This document shows, in pieces, positions 59,701 through 64,000 of a stretch of 64,000 bases of DNA. Every line of letters begins with the position of its first letter. Within the stretch, counting starts at the first letter, position 1. Origin of the DNA: Branchiostoma belcheri (lineage: Eukaryota; Chordata; Leptocardii; Amphioxiformes; Branchiostomatidae); assembly GCF_001625305.1 (NCBI RefSeq), contig NW_017804054.1:395648-459647 (forward strand). The letters run 5' to 3'. Position numbers and translations under genes: made by a program. Under the pieces are notes generated by a model, which saw only the letters and a program-made list of their open reading frames with translations, searched no databases and was not told the DNA's origin.

Positions 59701-62700
59701 TTGCCGCCGCCTCCCCTACTGTGCGGCTCCCATCGGAGCATGAGCTGTAGCCAGGACTCAAACCGCTCTACTAGGGGCTGGCACAGGTGGTGAGGGGCTG
59801 GGATGTCTGAGGCCAGCTTGATTTCACCTAATGTACAGATTAAATCAGTCAGAGATTATGGTTGGTTTAGCAAGAAAACAAAGTAAGAAAGAGATCTTGA
59901 ACTGCAGAGCTAATCTTCTACTGATCTTGACAGAGAAAACAGCCACTATAATGTACAATTATTGTTGATGCTGCATTAGTAGATTGTAGTATGCAGAATC
60001 AAGAGAGTTCACACTATCACATGGACTTTCACAGTGCTGAAACCATTTCCTTGGCAGATCTACATGTAACAGTAGTACAAGTGAAGAAAACAAACCTGGT
60101 CTTTCTTCGTAAGCCCTGATATGTGTGTCTTGTTTCTTTCTTTTCACTTCGAGATGCCTGCAAGAGAAAATGAAATAATGAGCAATGAAGGACATAAAGC
60201 AAATAAGACTAAAAGCTTCCCCAATAACGGGCTATTCCATGCAAAAGCTTCAAATTCAAACTTTGCAACAGTGAGTGGTCAAGTGAAAGTAGGTTCCTAA
60301 CCATTGTACAGGGTTCCTGTTGGGTAGGAATGGTCTGGAACCTGTGATGCACTCAAACACCAGCGTGCCAAAACTCCAGTAGTCCACTGTTCTTGTGTAC
60401 TTCTGGCTAGCAAAGAGTTCAGGAGCCTGCAAGACAATGTTCAATACTTATTGAAGAATCATTTGAAATGTCTAGTTGCTTGCTTTTACATGTATTACCT
60501 CCATGTACAGATACTTTGTTTGCTTATATGTCTGTAGCGAGTGAGGGGAATGGTGTAACTGCAGTCCAGTGAGAGGAAACATTTAAGTTCATAGGTCTTA
60601 AAATGGTTAATTTATCAACTTTGTCTGTTGACAGACATTCCAGATCATAGGGTCAAGGAAAGAGATAGACAGAAGTATTGTTCTAGTATGTCTGTTTGCC
60701 TGTGACAATAAAAAGAAACATATAAAGTATAAATGTTAGCATTATACAAGGTATATTCTCTACATTCTTCTTTTCAAACTCACCAAATACTGTAGAGTTC
60801 CTACAAATGAGGAGCACACGCTGCCTTGGTCCAGGTCCTTGGCATACCCCAGGTCAATGAGTTTGTACACCACCTCCCCTCCCTCCTCCTCCTGTAGTAC
60901 AATGTTCTCTGGCTTCAGGTCTCTGTGGATGATCCGCTTGGAATGGAGGTACTCTACACCAGATGCTGGACAAAAGGATGGTTAAATAATGTAAGTACAT
61001 GTATCATAAAATGAAGTGTCCCTCTAGCTTGGCACAAATGCCAGAAAATTTACCACATTACATTGGCTCTCTGTCAAAATTTGTTGTAGCTGAAATAAAC
61101 CTTTTTGGATACTTTAAGGACTGTGACCATTTTCCGTTATAAGCAAGCACCTATGTTATATGAGTGACATAGCCGAGATCCAAACTCACTACTTGGTTCA
61201 GAGGGATCACTAACCACTGTACTACACACATGTCTACAGCTACTACACACTACTTCACTACAGATTACTTCAATACAGACTATGCACATTACTTCATTGC
61301 TACTTCACATTACAACTCATTAAAACATTGACTGCTTTCTGTTACACGTAGAAAGGAACACAATTGAAAGATTCAATGTCTTTCCAAGTTTTGGACCTAC
61401 CAATATGTCTCACCACATTCCTGACATCAATCTCCCTCATCCCACAGTAGTTTTCTGGTCGAGAAAGTACCTGTACATGAGTAGAGAATGCCGTAATTGA
61501 AGGAGATGCACTCATAGTATAGTGGTTTTGAAATATCAGACATTCATCAGCAAGGATAAAATAACATGACAAATTTTGAATCTCATTATAATGCAAAAGT
61601 AGTAGGTTTTATACTAAACACTTGTGTATCAGCAGTGTACAACAGAAATATTACACATTACTTATAATCTCTATGATACGTACCTTTCTCAGATCACCAC
61701 CTGAGCAAAATTCCATGGCTAAAAAAGGCAGGTGGTCAACACTTGGTTTGAGAGGGTCTGGTACGTCCATGGCAGTGACCACGTGGTCGTGCTTCAACCG
61801 TTTCATGATGTCCACCTCCAACTTCCATCTCTCCCTGTTCTTTGGGTTCAACTCCTGCCTGGTCTTCTTCAGGGCTACAGTGTCTGAGGACTCCTGTTTT
61901 AGACAAGAAATCAAGATTTTTCATATGTTCCAAAGAGGGGTGTACTTCCGAAGGGAATGAAGTACAGTGTACATTAGAGTTGCATACTCAGGTATCTACT
62001 TAACCTGGTACACAGCACTAATGTACGTGTACATGTATATGCTTGGGAAGTAAAAGAAATCCTCCAAAGTTAGTAGACACTAGACAGTAATGATTATTGG
62101 GATTGTGTTCTTGAAGAAGCAGAAATCCAGTCAGAAGCTACAATGTACTAGTATGCCATGATGAGGAAGGTGTCTGATAGTCATCAAAATGTATACGCAA
62201 GGTAGGAAGAATCCCAACATGACTATTATCTCTGTTTCATATATGTTTGCCTATAACATGCATATTTAGAGTGCGGAACAACAATGTTCCAGGATAAATG
62301 TTCCAAACCCAGAAAGTCAAAATATGATCATTCAGCTCATGATGATATGGTTTTTACCTTATGTCTCCACAGTGTAACAGTGCCAAAACCACCGCTGCCT
62401 AGGACCCTGTCCTGAACCCACCCCCCTATCTCCTGTGGGGGCTGCAGCTGTGGAGGGGTGGGCATCAGCATGGGGGCAGCAAACTGATGCATGGCTGGGG
62501 GAGGGAACAGGTTTGACACAGTCACATCACTGGTACATGAAGTAGAACCTGAAGCTGTATGTACTAGTACATGTAGACTTTGTAGTACAGAAAAAGCATT
62601 TTTCATTGACTACCCAAAATTGTTACTCAAGCAACTGGATAGGTTTTGAAAACTGTAACTTGTGTAAGGTATTTCAAGTAGCATCCACTACTTTTTGTTA

Positions 62701-62812
62701 CAACTTATATCAAGTTACTGTGAAAAACTGGTACCTTTGCCTTGAGGCAGTTTACTGTCTGTGCAAAACAAAAACAAGTGAGTGCACATTTTCCCTCACC
62801 TGCTTGTGCCAT
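53632..62812 (-). CDS. IKK: IkB kinase alpha/beta-type serine/threonine kinase, complete, 23 coding exons
   Basis: Coding exons (minus): 62812-62800, 62494-62358, 61893-61684, 61470-61401, 60965-60784, 60426-60302, 60157-60096, 59827-59652, 59231-59040, 58558-58462, 58319-58288, 58021-57930, 57760-57659, 57307-57258, 57114-57047, 56843-56731, 56475-56426, 56101-55999, 55590-55446, 55168-55056, 54602-54555, 54225-54165, 53718-53632. They total 2328 nt, 775 residues plus stop, close to human IKKalpha (745) and IKKbeta (756). Order: kinase domain (about 31-320), ubiquitin-like domain (326-389), helical scaffold/dimerisation domain (about 430-673), linker, NEMO-binding motif (749-754). Family role: phosphorylates IkB in the cytoplasm as part of the NEMO-containing complex, releasing NF-kB. 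The C-terminal NEMO-binding motif separates it from TBK1/IKKepsilon. Whether it is a pre-duplication alpha/beta ancestor or one paralogue cannot be settled here. Confidence 0.95.
54876..55100. repeat. 45-bp minisatellite spanning the IKK exon 21 donor, five copies
   Basis: Unit CATGTTTTCTCCAGGTAGAC + AGACGACACATACAGTACTACTGAC (plus strand), repeated with one or two changes per copy. Each unit contains the coding end (SSVYLEKT) and the GTCAGT donor. 45 is divisible by three and the minus frame stays open across all copies to about 54845. Confidence 0.95.
55056..55168 (-). CDS. IKK: IKK exon 21 ending in a replicated splice donor
   Basis: Reads [14 protein letters not shown] then a Ser-rich run ([11 protein letters not shown]) and VYLEKT, ending ACATG|GTCAGT. 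Its last part and donor form the first unit of the 45-bp minisatellite to its left, so four further in-frame donors follow at 55011, 54966, 54921 and 54876. Confidence 0.75.
55446..58558 (-). CDS. IKK: IKK exons: scaffold/dimerisation helices
   Basis: Eleven short exons encode mostly helical sequence. Anchors to vertebrate IKKs are [57 protein letters not shown] and [16 protein letters not shown]. Phases agree at every junction. Confidence 0.9.
59040..59231 (-). CDS. IKK: IKK exon: ubiquitin-like domain
   Basis: A single phase 0-0 exon of 64 codons: [20 protein letters not shown], then [17 protein letters not shown] and QQELMF. This aligns with VHILNMVTG...TYPVTEDESL in human IKKbeta. The domain is needed for kinase activity and substrate placement in the family. 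Confidence 0.93.
59652..59827 (-). CDS. IKK: IKK exon: kinase C-lobe end
   Basis: Encodes [15 protein letters not shown] and [20 protein letters not shown], ending [12 protein letters not shown]. It matches the WLQLMLMWHPRQRG segment of IKKbeta. The donor is the unusual GTCAAA, accepted because it alone preserves frame into the ubiquitin-like exon; the alternative is read-through, which soon meets a stop. Confidence 0.8.
60096..62812 (-). CDS. IKK: IKK kinase domain exons
   Basis: The start is MAQAAMHQF, a Pro/Met-rich leader of about 28 residues not seen in vertebrate IKKs. Then come the glycine loop LGSGGFG (36-42), ATP lysine in VALKK (Lys59), gatekeeper Met110 in [10 protein letters not shown], catalytic [10 protein letters not shown] (Asp159) and DLG (181-183, IKKs use DLG for DFG). 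The activation loop SVCSSFVGT has Ser192 and Ser196 at the positions of human IKKbeta Ser177 and Ser181. [11 protein letters not shown] and [16 protein letters not shown] follow. All residues needed for activity and for loop phosphorylation are present. Confidence 0.95.
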
Positions 62813-62856
62813 TTTTCTTGACTGTTGGTCAATGGTCACAATGACTTACAACACTT
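62800..62856 (-). other. IKK: IKK first coding exon with 5' leader
   Basis: A CAATTTCAG acceptor at 62857 and a GCAG|GTGAGG donor at 62800 enclose a short leader and ATGGCACAAGCAG. This ATG was chosen over one at 62606 because the strong TTCCCTCCCCCAG acceptor at 62495 joins it in frame. Confidence 0.6.
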
Positions 62857-63306
62857 CTGAAATTGCGACAACAAAGACACATAAACGTCTATGATACACT
62901 TAAACAAAGAAAACAGACATGTCTCCAAACAATGATGTCAGAAGTACGTAGTTACAATGTATTCTTGCGAGCTGTTTTCACAAATTAGGGTTTCTAACCT
63001 TGTTCTTAAGTCTTAATTAGTTAGCCAAGCAATACAGTGCGAGCGTCATTTGGGTGCGTTTTCTGACTATGTTCTACCTTTAGTAGCTCTAAAGAATTTT
63101 TAGCTTCGTGAACAACCGTGTTCAAAGTCCTTTGGTAACGTAAAATTACGTTAATATATATAACTTATTACCGTTTTTATATGGGGAGGGGGGCGCTCAA
63201 AACATTAAACGGATCTTTAGTCCTCAACTCAGGATGAATGTACAGTAACACCGTCACGACATGTAAAATCCACATCTTTCTTTCAGAAAAAATTACGTAA
63301 ACTTAC

Positions 63307-63450
63307 CGTCCTTTGTCTCGTGCCGAAATTTGGCCGTGGTGGATCACAGAGGCCAGGAAAGTGTAACGTATGTGTAGGAACGGCAAACCCGGAAGTAAGA
63401 GCGAGGACACCTCATTACGTCACGAAACTACGTCATCGCCAAAAACAGCA
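63307..63450 (-). promoter_or_regulatory. IKK: IKK promoter and noncoding first exon
   Basis: A GTAAGT donor on the minus strand ends a noncoding exon at 63307. Just upstream in transcription are CCGGAAGTAAG (ETS-type, about 63389), ATTACGTCACG (CRE-type, about 63413) and CTACGTCATCGCC (about 63429) within about 50 bp. No TATA box is apparent. Binding is predicted from motif match only. Confidence 0.55.
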
Positions 63451-64000
63451 AGCGGTAGTGACCGCCTCCAAGCGAAAAAAAACGACCAAATTTCACTGGA
63501 ATTCGTGTTCTATGTACATATGTTGCAAAAAAATAAAATGTATATATTTTTGATGAAAATGTACATTTTCCTTGCCAATCAAAATGTTTTTAATAAATGC
63601 ATATACAGAGATTTTAAAGGATTGATAGCATTTAATGCTGTCTCAACACTTCAACTAATATTCTTATCCTGAAACGTCTGTTCCGCCTCTTTACTTGTTT
63701 GCAAAACAAGGGATACTTTCCCGGCGAATGGTATCTCGAGAACTAAAAGAAAGATGTCAACATAGAGGAGTTTTTCCCACCCGGGGCACTCGCCTTGCAC
63801 TCAGAGCACTTAGCCAGCTCCAAGCAGATATGGGGCGTGACTTGATTTAAACGACACTGCTTCTGTCGGCATTTTAGTTTGTATTTTTCTATCGCTAAAT
63901 AGTAGAATCCGTTTTGGTTTGGCTGAATGAGGCGCAAAGTAAATGAAACTAGAATCGTTCGCCATTGCTATATCTATTTTCATATATTTCATCATGGTTG
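63451..64000. other. Right-edge sequence upstream of IKK
   Basis: AT-rich DNA. A minus-strand frame at 63743-63937 (several CxxC-like cysteines) was not recognised and could be an exon of a neighbour or chance. Confidence 0.3.

Overview
The window looks like nuclear genomic DNA of an invertebrate chordate, most likely a lancelet (Branchiostoma). The evidence is vertebrate-like intron-rich genes with clean GT-AG junctions, proteins that align along their whole length with vertebrate testican (SPOCK) and IkB kinase alpha/beta but are clearly diverged, abundant hairpin repeats and non-LTR fragments, and a 20-N contig join flanked by two diverged copies of the same sequence, as expected in a very polymorphic genome. 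The species is an inference.

Layout. (1) 333-2454, minus: the 5' end of an IgGFc-binding-protein-like secreted gene, with signal peptide and start of the IgGFc_binding domain; the rest lies off the left edge. (2) 4275-41258, plus: a complete testican-type extracellular proteoglycan gene in 12 coding exons. It contains the testican N-terminal module, a follistatin/Kazal module, an EF-hand extracellular calcium-binding domain, one thyroglobulin type-1 domain and an acidic tail. Intron 1 is about 27.7 kb and holds repeats, a contig gap and a roughly 3.4 kb duplicated segment. The notable feature is exon 7: a 1287-nt, cysteine-free, phase 1-1 exon adding 429 residues between the Kazal and calcium-binding modules. 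(3) 42.5-52.5 kb: no convincing protein gene. There is a non-LTR remnant, a 2-kb near-palindrome, a series of repeated exon-like units with splice sites on the minus strand, and an array of about 830 bp units carrying YY1-like motifs. This looks like one or two noncoding transcription units converging on the palindrome. (4) 53632-62812, minus: a complete IKKalpha/beta-type kinase (775 residues, 23 coding exons) with kinase domain, ubiquitin-like domain, helical scaffold/dimerisation domain and C-terminal NEMO-binding motif. A 45-bp minisatellite has replicated the splice donor of one of its exons five times, in frame. An ETS/CRE-rich promoter lies near 63.4 kb.

The three protein genes have unrelated jobs: secreted mucosal/adhesive protein, matrix proteoglycan and NF-kB activating kinase. 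IgGFc-like and testican are head to head; the kinase faces back toward the noncoding block. Exon joins were checked by reading phase: the testican coding exons sum to 2517 nt and the IKK exons to 2328 nt, both divisible by three and ending at a stop codon. Most other short open frames in the introns are not supported as genes.
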